This document shows, piece after piece, positions 18,602 to 27,396 of a DNA stretch of 54,065 nucleotides; positions within the stretch are counted from its first letter, which is position 1; the number at the start of each line of letters is the position of its first letter. Origin of the DNA: Candidatus Woesearchaeota archaeon (GTDB lineage Archaea > Nanobdellota > Nanobdellia > Woesearchaeales > JAIPIC01); assembly GCA_021734865.1 (NCBI GenBank), contig JAIPIC010000003.1, positions 1-54,065 of the forward strand, in the 5' to 3' direction. The translations under genes and the position numbers were made by a program. The notes below the pieces were generated by a model. It was not told where the DNA came from. It made no database searches and saw only the letters and a program-made list of their open reading frames with translations.

Positions 18602-19900
18602 ATGGTTTCAAGGAAATTCTTGTTTGTATCTTTTGATGGATTAATAGGTGACCTTGCATGGCAGGTACTTAAGGAAGGTAATGAAGTAAAATATTACATC
18701 CAGAGTGAACTGGAAAAAGATGTTGCAGATGGTTTTGTTCCAAAAATCTCAGATTGGAGAGCAGAGATCGACTGGGCTGAAATTATTGTATTTGACGATG
18801 TTTTGGGACAAGGAACGCTTGCAAAGGAATTAAGAGATAAAGGTAAAAAAGTAATCGGTGGCACACCATATACTGATATGCTTGAAGACGACAGGTCTTT
18901 TGGACAGGACGAATTAAAAAAATATGGAATTTCAATTATCACACATCAGGATTTCAGTTCATTTGATGAAGGAATTGAATATGTTCGTAAAAACCCAGGA
19001 AAATATGTAATTAAACCGAGCGGTGAGGCTCAGAACATGAAAGGCCTTCTTTTCATAGGAGAAGAAGATGATGGCAGGGATGTGATTCAGGTATTAGATG
19101 ATTACAAGAACGCTCTTTCAAATAAGATACCTAACTTCCAGCTTCAAAAACGAATCGCTGGAGTTGAGGTTGCAATTGGAGCATTCTTCAATGGCATAGA
19201 ATTCATATATCCCATCAATGTTAATTTTGAACATAAAAAGTTATTCCCAGGAAATCTAGGGCCTTCAACAGGAGAAATGGGGACCGCTATGTTTTGGTCT
19301 GGTCCAAATAGAATATTTAATCAAACCCTAAAGAAACTGGAAGGAAAACTTTCAGAAGAAGGTTATACTGGATACATTGACATAAATTGTATGGTCAATG
19401 GCAAAGGAATATATCCACTTGAATTTACATCAAGATTTGGCTATCCGACTATTATGATACAACATGAAGGAATGTTAACGCCAATGGGAGAATTCCTATA
19501 TGAAATCGCTTCTGGCAATAACCCTAAACTCAAGACTAAAAAAGGATTTCAAATTGGAGTAAGAGTTGTTGTTCCACCTTTCCCATATCACGATCCGGAA
19601 TCATTTAGAGTCAAGTCCAAGGATTCAATTATTTTCTTCAAGAAAAATGGTATCAGTCAACATGGAGTCCACATCGAGGATGTCAAGATGATAAATGGCG
19701 AATGGCTCGTTACAGGTACTGCAGGAGTTGTGCTCGTTGTATGCGGATGCGGCCAGACTATGAAACAGGCACAAAGTCAAGCTTACAGCAGGATAAAGAA
19801 CATATTGATTCCACATATGTACTATCGCACTGATATAGGTGATAGATGGTTTGAAGATAGCGATAAACTCCATAATTGGGGCTACCTGCGTGAAGTCTAA
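18602..19900 (+). CDS. PurD-like ATP-grasp ligase
   Basis: A 432-aa ATP-grasp protein related to phosphoribosylamine-glycine ligase. Visible: an N-terminal pre-ATP-grasp domain, the ATP-binding YVIKPSGEAQNMKGLL strand, the metal-binding IDINCMVNGKGIYPLEFTSRFGYP block (PurD has EFN-RFGDPE here), and the PurD C-terminal pattern VTGTAGVVLVVCGCGQTMKQAQ with YRTDIGDR. The N-terminal glycine-rich loop typical of PurD is poorly conserved, and the asparagine of the metal site is replaced (EFT). It may be true GAR synthetase or a paralogue with another amine/acid pair. A strong GGAGGTAGAAA ribosome site is present. It lies 38 bp upstream of hypF; no other purine genes are near. Confidence 0.7.
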   Translation: MVSRKFLFVSFDGLIGDLAWQVLKEGNEVKYYIQSELEKDVADGFVPKISDWRAEIDWAEIIVFDDVLGQGTLAKELRDKGKKVIGGTPYTDMLEDDRSFGQDELKKYGISIITHQDFSSFDEGIEYVRKNPGKYVIKPSGEAQNMKGLLFIGEEDDGRDVIQVLDDYKNALSNKIPNFQLQKRIAGVEVAIGAFFNGIEFIYPINVNFEHKKLFPGNLGPSTGEMGTAMFWSGPNRIFNQTLKKLEGKLSEEGYTGYIDINCMVNGKGIYPLEFTSRFGYPTIMIQHEGMLTPMGEFLYEIASGNNPKLKTKKGFQIGVRVVVPPFPYHDPESFRVKSKDSIIFFKKNGISQHGVHIEDVKMINGEWLVTGTAGVVLVVCGCGQTMKQAQSQAYSRIKNILIPHMYYRTDIGDRWFEDSDKLHNWGYLREV

Positions 19901-19938
19901 TGCAAAGAAATAAATAAAATCCTTTTACGACATATACT

Positions 19939-22188
19939 ATGTACTTATTTTTCATTAAAGGAATTGTACAGGGAGTAGGGTTTCGACCGTACATATTCCG
20001 CAAAGCTAAACGGGAAGGTCTTGTTGGTTCTGTAAAAAATGTCGGCGATGGAGTCGAAATTATTATTGATGATTCACATTTTATGGATAAGCTCACAGAT
20101 CTACCTCCACTGGCTCGCGTTGATTCTTATGAGAAACGCAGTATTCAAATTCAACCACCAAAGGACTTTCTAATCATAAAGAGCACATCTTCAACAGGAT
20201 CAACATTGCTCCCTCCTGATATCTTCACTTGTCCAGATTGTCTAAGTGAATTAAATGACCCTTCTAACAGGCGTCATGATTACTATTTCATAACCTGCAC
20301 AAATTGTGGACCCAGATATTCAATGATTACGGACTATCCATACGATCGACCATACACTTCTATGAATAAATTTAAAATGTGTTCACAGTGCAGCAAAGAA
20401 TACTCGGATCCTTTGAACCGAAGATATCACGCACAGACTATTGCTTGTCCCGATTGCGGTCCACGACTGAAATTGATCAAATGCGCTCAAAATCCAGACA
20501 CATCAGCTGAGGGAGAATTAAATGACCAGAGTCAGGAACATGATTCTCAAAATAAACATGCAGACCGAGAAATAATCAAACAAGTGGCTGGTATTATTAA
20601 AAAAGGCCAAATAGTCGCCATTAAAGGAGTCGGTGGATTTCATATATGTAGCACTATAGAACGCGAAGCAGTAAAAAAAATTAGACAATTGTTAGGCAGG
20701 GCTAATAAACCCTTTGCAGTTATGGTCAAAGATGTAAAGATGGCAAGAAAATTTGCTGAAATTAGCCAATTTGAAGAATTAAACCTCAACAGCCCAGCCC
20801 GTCCGATAGTTGTTCTTAAAAAAAAACAGACTATATCTGATAATTTCGACGGTGAATATGTACTTGGTCATATATCAGAACTTGATACTATCGGCGTAAT
20901 GCTTCCTTATACCCCATTACATTTTATGCTATTTGACCATATGGACGAACCAATTATAATGACCTCATGCAATATGCCTGGAGCGCCCGTCAAGATCTCA
21001 ACTGAAAATCTTCTCAAACAAGAATTAGTTGGATGGATACTGACACATGAGAGAAAGATAATAAACAGAGTTGATGACTCAGTGATAAAAATCATTTCTG
21101 ATAAAATGGTTTATCTCAGACGATCGAGGGGATATGTGCCTGTCCCAATAAAACTTCCAAAACCAGTACGACCAACCCTTGCACTTGGGGCTGAACTCAA
21201 TAATGTCATATGCACTGCAAACGACAATCATTGCTTCCTCTCACAGCACATAGGTAATTGTGCAAATATTGATACAATGGATTTTCTTAAGGATACAGCC
21301 AAAAAGATGATACGCCTTACAAGAGTCGATCCGGAAATAATAATATCTGATCTCCATCCAGGATATGAAACCACAACATTTGCCAAAGAACTGTCAGATC
21401 AACTGGGAGCAAAACATATTCAGGTACAACATCACAAAGCTCATATTGCCGGTGTTGCGGCAGAGCATGGCCTAACAGAATACACTGGAATTGCAATGGA
21501 TGGACTTGGGTATGGTGACGACGGAAAGATTTGGGGGGGCGAAATATTTGATTTCGCAAACGGGAAATTTCAAAGGATTGGACATCTTCAATACCACCAA
21601 CAATTTGGAGACTCAGCTGCAGTATTCCCTGAAAGGATGCTGATAAGCATATTGTCAACATTCCTGACAATTGACCAAATCAAGAGGCTGGGAATCTCCA
21701 CAACTGACTTGAAGACAATACTGAAAGCAATTGAGAGTAGATTTAATTGCATTGAGACCTCAAGTACAGGTAGGGTCCTGGATGCTGCAGCGTCCCTTCT
21801 TGGGATCTGCAGAGAGAGGACTTATGAAGGCCGACCAGCCATGCTGCTTGAAACATTAGCTGGTACAAGCAGGCCCTATGAACTAAGACCAAATATAATT
21901 CAGAAAGATAATATATCAATTTTTGATACAACTCAACTGTTCAAATATCTAGTTCAAAATATTACTAAAGATAAATCCAGACTTGGAGCAACAGTACTGA
22001 CCTATATAGCAGAAGGTATGTATGAGATTGCTAAAGAAACAGGAAAACCTATTGTTTTTTCTGGTGGAGTGGCATATAATTCAATTATTTCAGAATTTAT
22101 GCGTCAGAAAGGAGTCCTCTTTAATCAGGAAATCCCTCCAGGGGATGGTGGGTTGTGCTATGGACAAGTTAGTATGGCAAATTTATGA
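19939..22188 (+). CDS. hypF: Carbamoyltransferase HypF
   Basis: HypF makes carbamoyl adenylate from carbamoyl phosphate and passes the carbamoyl group to the C-terminal Cys of HypE, the source of the CN ligands of [NiFe] hydrogenase. Domains in order: acylphosphatase-like (1-90, IKGIVQGVGFRPY), two zinc-finger-like pairs (CPDC and CTNC about 96-115; CSQC and CPDCGP about 145-175), a YrdC-like domain (about 210-390), and a Kae1/TobZ-like domain (about 410-749) with HHKAHIAGVAAEHG and GGVAYN. Length 749 aa is normal. A hydrophilic insert (about 183-210) precedes the YrdC domain. It starts the nickel/hydrogenase island. Confidence 0.95.
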   Translation: MYLFFIKGIVQGVGFRPYIFRKAKREGLVGSVKNVGDGVEIIIDDSHFMDKLTDLPPLARVDSYEKRSIQIQPPKDFLIIKSTSSTGSTLLPPDIFTCPDCLSELNDPSNRRHDYYFITCTNCGPRYSMITDYPYDRPYTSMNKFKMCSQCSKEYSDPLNRRYHAQTIACPDCGPRLKLIKCAQNPDTSAEGELNDQSQEHDSQNKHADREIIKQVAGIIKKGQIVAIKGVGGFHICSTIEREAVKKIRQLLGRANKPFAVMVKDVKMARKFAEISQFEELNLNSPARPIVVLKKKQTISDNFDGEYVLGHISELDTIGVMLPYTPLHFMLFDHMDEPIIMTSCNMPGAPVKISTENLLKQELVGWILTHERKIINRVDDSVIKIISDKMVYLRRSRGYVPVPIKLPKPVRPTLALGAELNNVICTANDNHCFLSQHIGNCANIDTMDFLKDTAKKMIRLTRVDPEIIISDLHPGYETTTFAKELSDQLGAKHIQVQHHKAHIAGVAAEHGLTEYTGIAMDGLGYGDDGKIWGGEIFDFANGKFQRIGHLQYHQQFGDSAAVFPERMLISILSTFLTIDQIKRLGISTTDLKTILKAIESRFNCIETSSTGRVLDAAASLLGICRERTYEGRPAMLLETLAGTSRPYELRPNIIQKDNISIFDTTQLFKYLVQNITKDKSRLGATVLTYIAEGMYEIAKETGKPIVFSGGVAYNSIISEFMRQKGVLFNQEIPPGDGGLCYGQVSMANL

Positions 22189-22267
22189 AAATACTAATCT
22201 TAAAATATTGATCTGAAGATGTGGTTCTGAAAATATGGATGTTCCGGTCGATTGAGCCAGTACAAAT

Positions 22268-22669
22268 TTATTGAGCTAAAACAAGTTTACCAAATTTGAC
22301 CCCCTTACGGGCGATCATACCATCAGCAGTCTTTTTGATATCTTTAACCTTTCCTCTGAATACAACTACTTCAAGGCAGTCGTCAGCATTCATATGAGTA
22401 TGCATTGTGCTGATTATAATACCATGATTATCATGTTGTAAGTGAGTGAGGTCATGTTGTATATCATGGTCGTGATGGTTATAGACTAGAGTCAATGTAC
22501 CTATCATCTCTGATTCCATATCTTCTGATTTCTCTTTGATCAGACTTTTTCTAATCAGGTCTCTGATTGCCTCAGAGCGATTTTTATAACCCTTGCTAGT
22601 TGATTGTTCATCGAATTTCTCCAGAATTTCCGGCTCAAATGCAATTCCCTTACGAATTATCCTGTCCAT
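22268..22669 (-). CDS. nikR: Nickel-responsive transcriptional regulator NikR
   Basis: A 133-aa ribbon-helix-helix repressor with a C-terminal ACT-like Ni-binding domain. The RHH part starts at residue 1 (RKGIAFEPEILEKFD and NRSEAIRDLIR). Ni ligands H79, H90, H92 and C98 keep the spacing of characterised NikR (H76, H87, H89, C95 in E. coli). Extra His residues crowd residues 65-82. The start at ATG 22,669 is preferred over upstream in-frame codons because of the RHH domain start and the GAGGTGAATAAT ribosome site. It faces cbiM across a 198-bp region with palindromic operators and probably represses itself and the nickel importer when nickel is sufficient. Confidence 0.95.
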   Translation of the reverse strand: MDRIIRKGIAFEPEILEKFDEQSTSKGYKNRSEAIRDLIRKSLIKEKSEDMESEMIGTLTLVYNHHDHDIQHDLTHLQHDNHGIIISTMHTHMNADDCLEVVVFRGKVKDIKKTADGMIARKGVKFGKLVLAQ

Positions 22670-22712
22670 ATTATTCACCTCAAAAAAGATCTTATATTGT
22701 TTTCTTAAGAAT

Positions 22713-22741
22713 GTAACACTAATACAATATAAAAGTGTTAC
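22713..22741. promoter_or_regulatory. Perfect inverted repeat over the nikR promoter
   Basis: GTAACACT (22,713-22,720), 13 nt, then AGTGTTAC (22,734-22,741), all eight bases matching. The spacer carries the probable nikR TATA box on the minus strand (about 22,725-22,732), so a protein bound here would block TBP. The half-site is the one known for archaeal-type NikR (GTGTTAC and GTAACAC), but the order of the halves is the reverse of the classical site. The right half also pairs with GTGACAA at 22,756-22,762 at a 14-nt spacing, a partial site in the classical order. Confidence 0.7.
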
Positions 22742-22774
22742 GAAAATTAGTTTTTGTGACAAAAAATTTATAAA

Positions 22775-22801
22775 GTGGCACGTATTTATAATTTGTAACA
22801 C
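22775..22801. promoter_or_regulatory. Probable NikR operator over the cbiM promoter
   Basis: GTGGCAC (22,775-22,781), 13 nt, GTAACAC (22,795-22,801). From memory, the archaeal NikR consensus is GTGTTAC-N13/14-GTAACAC; the left half differs at two bases and the right half is exact. The spacer GTATTTATAATTT contains a TATA-like element appropriate for the cbiM transcript, whose ATG is at 22,868. Confidence 0.65.
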
Positions 22802-22867
22802 TTATCTTTGGATATTAATTGTATTATTCATGATATTGGTGTTAAACAAATTTTAATGTGAACAAAG

Positions 22868-23494
22868 ATGCATATACCCGACGGATTTTTAAGCTTGCCA
22901 GTTTCAATTGCCTGTTTAGTGATTGTCATACTCTTCTGGATAATTGCCTTTAGTAGAGCAAAGAAAGTGATGGGGGAAAAACATGTCCCATTGCTAGCGG
23001 TGATTGCAGCTGCCATATTTGGCGGTCAGATGCTGAATTTCACTTTAATTGGAATTGGAGGAACATCCGGACATCTCATAGGGGCTGCATTAGTAGCTAT
23101 TCTTCTTGGACCATACGCTGCTATCATCGTGCTAACTCTGGTCTTGCTTGTGCAAGCGCTTGTATTTGCAGACGGAGGGGTTGTTGTATTTGGAGCAAAT
23201 GTCCTACTGATGGGTGTTGTTGGAGGACTATTTGGGTATATGATATATTTCCTCACAAGAAAAACAGGAATTGCAATTTCCTCATTTCTTGCTGGCTTTA
23301 CAAGTGTAGTAGCTGCATCAATTGTATGTTCAGTACTATTGGGTTTAAGTGGGACAATAGAAATGTCCAGAGCGCTTATTGCCATGGTTCCAATACATAT
23401 GATTATTGGTATAGGGGAAGGATTTATCACAATGGGAATTGTCTTATATTTTCAGAAGACCAGACCCGATATCCTTAAACTAAAAAAAGTATAA
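22868..23494 (+). CDS. cbiM: Nickel/cobalt ECF importer substrate-specific component CbiM/NikM
   Basis: A 208-aa integral membrane protein. It starts MHIPDGFL, the family hallmark in which the free N-terminus and His2 coordinate the metal. Six or so hydrophobic helices follow, with HLIGAAL (metal-loop His), ADGGVVVFGANVLLMG and the IPIH-like MVPIHMIIGIGEG segments. The nearby nikR, hyp genes and hydrogenase make Ni(II) the likely substrate rather than Co(II). First gene of cbiM-N-Q-O. Confidence 0.93.
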   Translation: MHIPDGFLSLPVSIACLVIVILFWIIAFSRAKKVMGEKHVPLLAVIAAAIFGGQMLNFTLIGIGGTSGHLIGAALVAILLGPYAAIIVLTLVLLVQALVFADGGVVVFGANVLLMGVVGGLFGYMIYFLTRKTGIAISSFLAGFTSVVAASIVCSVLLGLSGTIEMSRALIAMVPIHMIIGIGEGFITMGIVLYFQKTRPDILKLKKV

Positions 23495-23555
23495 AATATT
23501 TGAATATCAAGAGAAAATAAATCTAGAGCACATACAAAATTGATACATGGAATAA

Positions 23556-23852
23556 ATGATGAAAATGGCTAAAAGAGACAAATTCATATACATCTTTCTG
23601 GCATTATCAATACTTATAGTAGTAATCCTGCTGCCTGTTGCATCAGAGCATCCAGACGGCCTCGAAAAAGTTGCAGGGATGCTTGGGTTTGAGGATTCAG
23701 CACAAGAAATCTATAGTTCAGCACCTATGCCCGATTATGATATTTTAGAGCAGGGATCATATACCAGTGTGCTGACAGCAGGGCTGATTGGAATTGCCAT
23801 AACAATGACCGCTGCACTTATCGTTGGGAGATTATTAAAAAATGCATCATGA
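23556..23852 (+). CDS. Nickel/cobalt importer accessory component CbiN/NikN-like (PDGLE domain)
   Basis: A 98-aa protein with one N-terminal and one C-terminal membrane helix. The extracytoplasmic loop contains SEHPDGLEKVA (about residues 30-40), the PDGLE signature of NikN/CbiN-type auxiliary subunits, and ends with the PMPDYDI segment typical of the family. The ATG at 23,556 gives MMKMAKRD; a later ATG is also possible. It overlaps cbiQ by 11 bp. Confidence 0.85.
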   Translation: MMKMAKRDKFIYIFLALSILIVVILLPVASEHPDGLEKVAGMLGFEDSAQEIYSSAPMPDYDILEQGSYTSVLTAGLIGIAITMTAALIVGRLLKNAS

Positions 23853-24429
23853 ACACTTAGATAAGTACAGTAGGCTGAATTCAGTAATCCATAAGATAGA
23901 TGCACGTGTTAAGTTAATTTTTGGATTAATCTTAGTAGTTGTTGCTTCAGTATCAAATTTGTATATTCTAACTGCCATCCTTGTCTTTCTGCTTATCATT
24001 ATCCTACTGTCGAAAGTTCCATTGAGTTATATTATTACAAGATATGCAATCTGTCTTCCTTTCCTGTTTTCCCTTTTTTTAATACCTTTTCCTACGTCCC
24101 TGCTATTAATAATGAAGGCAGTCACTTCTATCACAGTCGTAACAGCTGTAATATCAACTACAAAATTCCAGGCTTTGCTAAATTCTATGAAGTACTTTAG
24201 AGTACCAAAAATATTCATATTGATGCTATCTTTTTTTTATCGCTACATCTTCTTGTTTATTGATAATGTTCACAGGATGCTGAAAGCAAGAGATTCTAGG
24301 TCATTTTCTAATAGACAGAGATATGCAGCCAGTCTAATAACAAAAATGATTGGCTCTCTATTTATACAGAGTTATGAGCAGTCCGAAAGAGCTTATGCTG
24401 CAATGCTTGCACGAGGCTACAGTGGATAA
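23842..24429 (+). CDS. cbiQ: Energy-coupling factor transmembrane protein CbiQ/NikQ
   Basis: A 195-aa transmembrane coupling protein of the ECF importer, shorter than many CbiQ proteins (about 220-260). Visible: the N-terminal DKYSRLNSVIHKIDARVKL motif, membrane helices at about residues 28-60 and 69-100, and the cytosolic helix signatures ARD-SRSF and SYEQSERAYAAMLARGYSG, whose Ala-Arg-Gly motif docks the ATPase. It is co-transcribed with cbiM-N. Confidence 0.9.
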   Translation: MHHEHLDKYSRLNSVIHKIDARVKLIFGLILVVVASVSNLYILTAILVFLLIIILLSKVPLSYIITRYAICLPFLFSLFLIPFPTSLLLIMKAVTSITVVTAVISTTKFQALLNSMKYFRVPKIFILMLSFFYRYIFLFIDNVHRMLKARDSRSFSNRQRYAASLITKMIGSLFIQSYEQSERAYAAMLARGYSG

Positions 24430-24636
24430 ATTGCAGAAAATAATACTAACTGACACAGTCCACGGATATAGCTACAGTATATGAATATAACACGTTAGAT
24501 GCTCTCTTTAAATTGCTGGAAATAAGATAATATCTTATATTGATATATATATAATATCTTTTTATAGTAATAACTGAAATCAATAAAATACACGAACAAT
24601 GTATAGAAACAAATACATGAACAATGAATATGAAAA

Positions 24637-25311
24637 ATGATAAAAATTAGAAATCTCAGATACATCTATCCCGACAAAAGAATTGGCTTGGATGGTATAT
24701 CACTTAATATCAAAGAAGATATTACTGGGATAATTGGTCCTAATGGGGCAGGGAAAACAACATTGCTTCTTCACTTAAATGGTGTACTTCAACCTACTCA
24801 AGGGAGTCTGACGGTCGATGACATTAAAGTTAACCCCAAATCAATGTCAAAAATCAGAAAAAAAGTAGGTATCGTGTTCCAAAATCCAGATGACATGCTA
24901 TTTTCTCCTACAGTATATGAAGATGTGGCATTTGGTCCTACTAATCTTAAGATGAACAATATCCATGCAAGAGTACACTTAGCACTTGAACAAGTTGGAA
25001 TGGCTGAATATGAGACTCAAAATCCCCATCATATGAGCCTTGGGCAGAAAAAGAGAGTATCTCTAGCAGCTGTAATTGTGATGGAACCAGAATATATAAT
25101 ATTCGATGAACCCACAACACATCTTGATCCACAAGGGAAGCGTGAAATAATTAAACTGATCCTCTCATTAAATACAAAACGAATAATATCCACGCATGAC
25201 ATGAATCTACTTAAGTACTGTAATGAGATCCATATCTTGAATAATGGGAAATTAGTCCACTCATCACACAAAGTGAACAAAGCAACCTTGAAGGAATATG
25301 GACTTTTTTAA
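24637..25311 (+). CDS. cbiO: Energy-coupling factor ATPase CbiO/NikO
   Basis: A 224-aa ABC ATPase energising the nickel/cobalt importer. Walker A is GPNGAGKTT (about residues 33-41), the Q-loop is in VFQNPDD, the signature is SLGQKKRVSLA, Walker B is YIIFDEPT and the H-loop is STHD. It is shorter than average at the C-terminus. It lies 207 bp after cbiQ with an AT-rich TATA-like run between (about 24,540-24,560), so it may have its own promoter as well. Its end overlaps the end of hypB by 4 bp, convergently. Confidence 0.93.
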   Translation: MIKIRNLRYIYPDKRIGLDGISLNIKEDITGIIGPNGAGKTTLLLHLNGVLQPTQGSLTVDDIKVNPKSMSKIRKKVGIVFQNPDDMLFSPTVYEDVAFGPTNLKMNNIHARVHLALEQVGMAEYETQNPHHMSLGQKKRVSLAAVIVMEPEYIIFDEPTTHLDPQGKREIIKLILSLNTKRIISTHDMNLLKYCNEIHILNNGKLVHSSHKVNKATLKEYGLF

Positions 25312-26024
25312 TGATTATGGTGTTTTCTATTCTCTCTGACTTCTTTTATCTTTTTTGCCAACTTTTCATAACTTTGAGGATCATCTTTGCTTGTCCTTAC
25401 AACAACGATGTTTGGATTTACCTTTCTAATATCCCTTAAAAAGGATGATTCATCAAAATCTACATACTTTGCAAGATCGTATTTTGAGATTATGGATATT
25501 ACTGCATTCATGAAGATTATTGGGTATTTTGCTGGCTTGTCATGCCCCTCTGCCGTAGAACTTACTACAATATCCATGCTCTGTCCAAGCTTGACTCCTG
25601 CAGGACACACCAGATTTCCAACATTCTCGATAATAAGAAGATCCTTACCCTTCAGCTGTTGATCTTGTTTCATAGCCTTAATTGCTTGCATGATCATATG
25701 AGCATTAAGATGGCATCCTGAGTGCGTATTGATCTGATAGCTGTCAATCCCAATATCAGCTAGAAGTTTCGCATCAATATCAGATTCTAAGTCCCCCTGA
25801 ATGACAGCAATCTTGTCAACCCCCAGTACTTTACTTATTTCCCTAATAACAGTAGTCTTACCAGCTCCAGGAGCGCCTAATAAATTGATGCAGCAGATTC
25901 CATCATCATCCAGATCATGCCATATCATATGAGCAAGTCTATCGTTTTCTTGTGTAAGACTCTTATTGATTATTATCTCTTCAGACTTATTTCGGTTATC
26001 ATGACATCCACATTCTTCACACAT
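25308..26024 (-). CDS. hypB: Hydrogenase nickel incorporation GTPase HypB
   Basis: HypB hydrolyses GTP to deliver Ni to the large subunit with HypA. The 238 aa contain an N-terminal CEECGCHD cysteine/histidine patch, Walker A GAPGAGKTT (about residues 49-57), the GDLESDIDAK block, NTHSGCHLNAHM with the conserved metal-site Cys-His, and the ENVGNLVCPA switch. The C-terminus is charged and ends KHHNH. Last gene of the hypD-hypE-hypA-hypB run on the minus strand. Confidence 0.95.
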   Translation of the reverse strand: MCEECGCHDNRNKSEEIIINKSLTQENDRLAHMIWHDLDDDGICCINLLGAPGAGKTTVIREISKVLGVDKIAVIQGDLESDIDAKLLADIGIDSYQINTHSGCHLNAHMIMQAIKAMKQDQQLKGKDLLIIENVGNLVCPAGVKLGQSMDIVVSSTAEGHDKPAKYPIIFMNAVISIISKYDLAKYVDFDESSFLRDIRKVNPNIVVVRTSKDDPQSYEKLAKKIKEVRENRKHHNH

Positions 26025-26059
26025 TTTGACTCTCCTTATCTCATGTATTAAGATATATC

Positions 26060-26398
26060 TTATTTATTCACTTCTATTGAACATAGATTTATATCTTTTC
26101 CATTGATAATCTTTGTTTTTCCGGATTCACACTTCTGACAAAAAAGAATTGGTTGGTTTGAGATTCTGCTTTCTGAACCACATTCCTCACACTTAATTCT
26201 ACCATCAATTTCAATAACATTAAGCACACAATCTTTTAGATTATTATAATCCTTTTTAATAATATCAAAATAGAAGCCTATCGGTTCTGGTTTGAAACCT
26301 GAAAGACAACCAACTTCAATTGATGCACTTGAAATTGGGTTTTTAGATTCATCTAATAACATTCTGACAATCTCCTTTGTTATTGACAATTCGTGCAT
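26060..26398 (-). CDS. hypA: Hydrogenase nickel chaperone HypA
   Basis: 112 aa when started at ATG 26,398 (MHELSITKEIVRM), one base after the hypE stop. M1, H2 and E3 form the Ni site, which requires exactly this start; the longer open frame upstream would destroy it. The zinc domain has CEECGSE and FCQKCESG pairs (about residues 73-76 and 90-93). It delivers Ni to HypB and the large subunit. Confidence 0.95.
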   Translation of the reverse strand: MHELSITKEIVRMLLDESKNPISSASIEVGCLSGFKPEPIGFYFDIIKKDYNNLKDCVLNVIEIDGRIKCEECGSESRISNQPILFCQKCESGKTKIINGKDINLCSIEVNK

Positions 26399-26399
26399 T

Positions 26400-27371
26400 T
26401 TAACATATCCTAGGAACAATTCTGCCAGTTGGCGTGGGCATAATCCTTTTGCCCAGAGATGTCTTGACAATGACTTTTTTATCTGTAATATTAGCCACAG
26501 TACCCACAATCGAAGCTTGATCATTAAAGCTTTTTAGCCTGTCCAGAACTTTCATACTATTCTGTTCAGAGCATATGCATACCATCCTCCCTTCACTTGC
26601 AAGTTCATATAGATTAATTCCCAGCATATCAACAACAGTCTGCACTTCCTTCTTTGCAGGAATATCGATTTCATTTAGCACTAAATTAAATCCAGTTTTT
26701 TTAGCCATATCATTAAGAGCCGATGCCAGGCCACCACGTGTCGGGTCTTTAGCATACTTGATAAGTTCTCTAATAGAGTTCATCTCATCGACAAGCGGTC
26801 TTGAATCAGTGATTATATCTGTCTCGTAATCAAATCTCTTCGAAAGTAAGGCAACTGCATGTTCTCCCAGACCACCTGAAATTATAATTTTATCTCCTGG
26901 TACAATAGCATTACCGTCTAGAACACTCTCAGTTAAACCTACTCCGCTTGTATTGATTACAATCTTATCCAGCTTGCCCTTTTCCATAACCTTGGTATCA
27001 CCTGTCGCGACAGGGATTTTATATTTATTTGATAATCTCCCGATAGTCTCAGTAATTTTACTGAGTTTAAAATCCTCAAAGCCTTCTTCAATAATATAAC
27101 TGAGTGATAACCCTAAAGGTTTAGCACCCATCATTAATAAGTCGTTGACTGTTCCGCAGAATGCCAGATCGCCAATATTGCCTCCTGGAAAAAAGACTGG
27201 ATCAACAATGAATGAATCAGTAGTAAAGACCAAAAATCTACCATCACTAATATCTAAAATCGCAGAATCATCATAAGAATTTGTCCATTTTCCCCGGAAA
27301 AACTTGAAACTTTCAATTAGTTCCATCATTTCCTTTCCACCAGAACCCTGAGACAGGGAAATCTTGCCCAT
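26400..27371 (-). CDS. hypE: Hydrogenase maturation protein HypE
   Basis: HypE receives the carbamoyl group from HypF on its C-terminal Cys and dehydrates it with ATP to a thiocyanate, the donor of Fe-CN. The 323 aa end PTGRIVPRIC, the required PRIC terminus. The AIR-synthase-like fold shows GSGGKEMMELI, DDSAILD, FTTDSFIVDP and the GTVNDLLMMGAKP block. It is translated just upstream of hypA and has the HypD-like small gene 25 bp before it. Confidence 0.96.
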   Translation of the reverse strand: MGKISLSQGSGGKEMMELIESFKFFRGKWTNSYDDSAILDISDGRFLVFTTDSFIVDPVFFPGGNIGDLAFCGTVNDLLMMGAKPLGLSLSYIIEEGFEDFKLSKITETIGRLSNKYKIPVATGDTKVMEKGKLDKIVINTSGVGLTESVLDGNAIVPGDKIIISGGLGEHAVALLSKRFDYETDIITDSRPLVDEMNSIRELIKYAKDPTRGGLASALNDMAKKTGFNLVLNEIDIPAKKEVQTVVDMLGINLYELASEGRMVCICSEQNSMKVLDRLKSFNDQASIVGTVANITDKKVIVKTSLGKRIMPTPTGRIVPRIC

Positions 27372-27396
27372 ATTCAGTTGTAAGGAAGCATAGTAT

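Noticed and set aside
22670-22801. Longer N-terminus of NikR
   Set aside because: It covers the operator palindrome and promoter; the RHH domain starts at the ATG with a GAGGTG site.
26400-27371. selD (selenophosphate synthetase) for the mnmH pathway
   Set aside because: The protein ends in PRIC and lies among hyp genes, so it is HypE, a fold relative of SelD.
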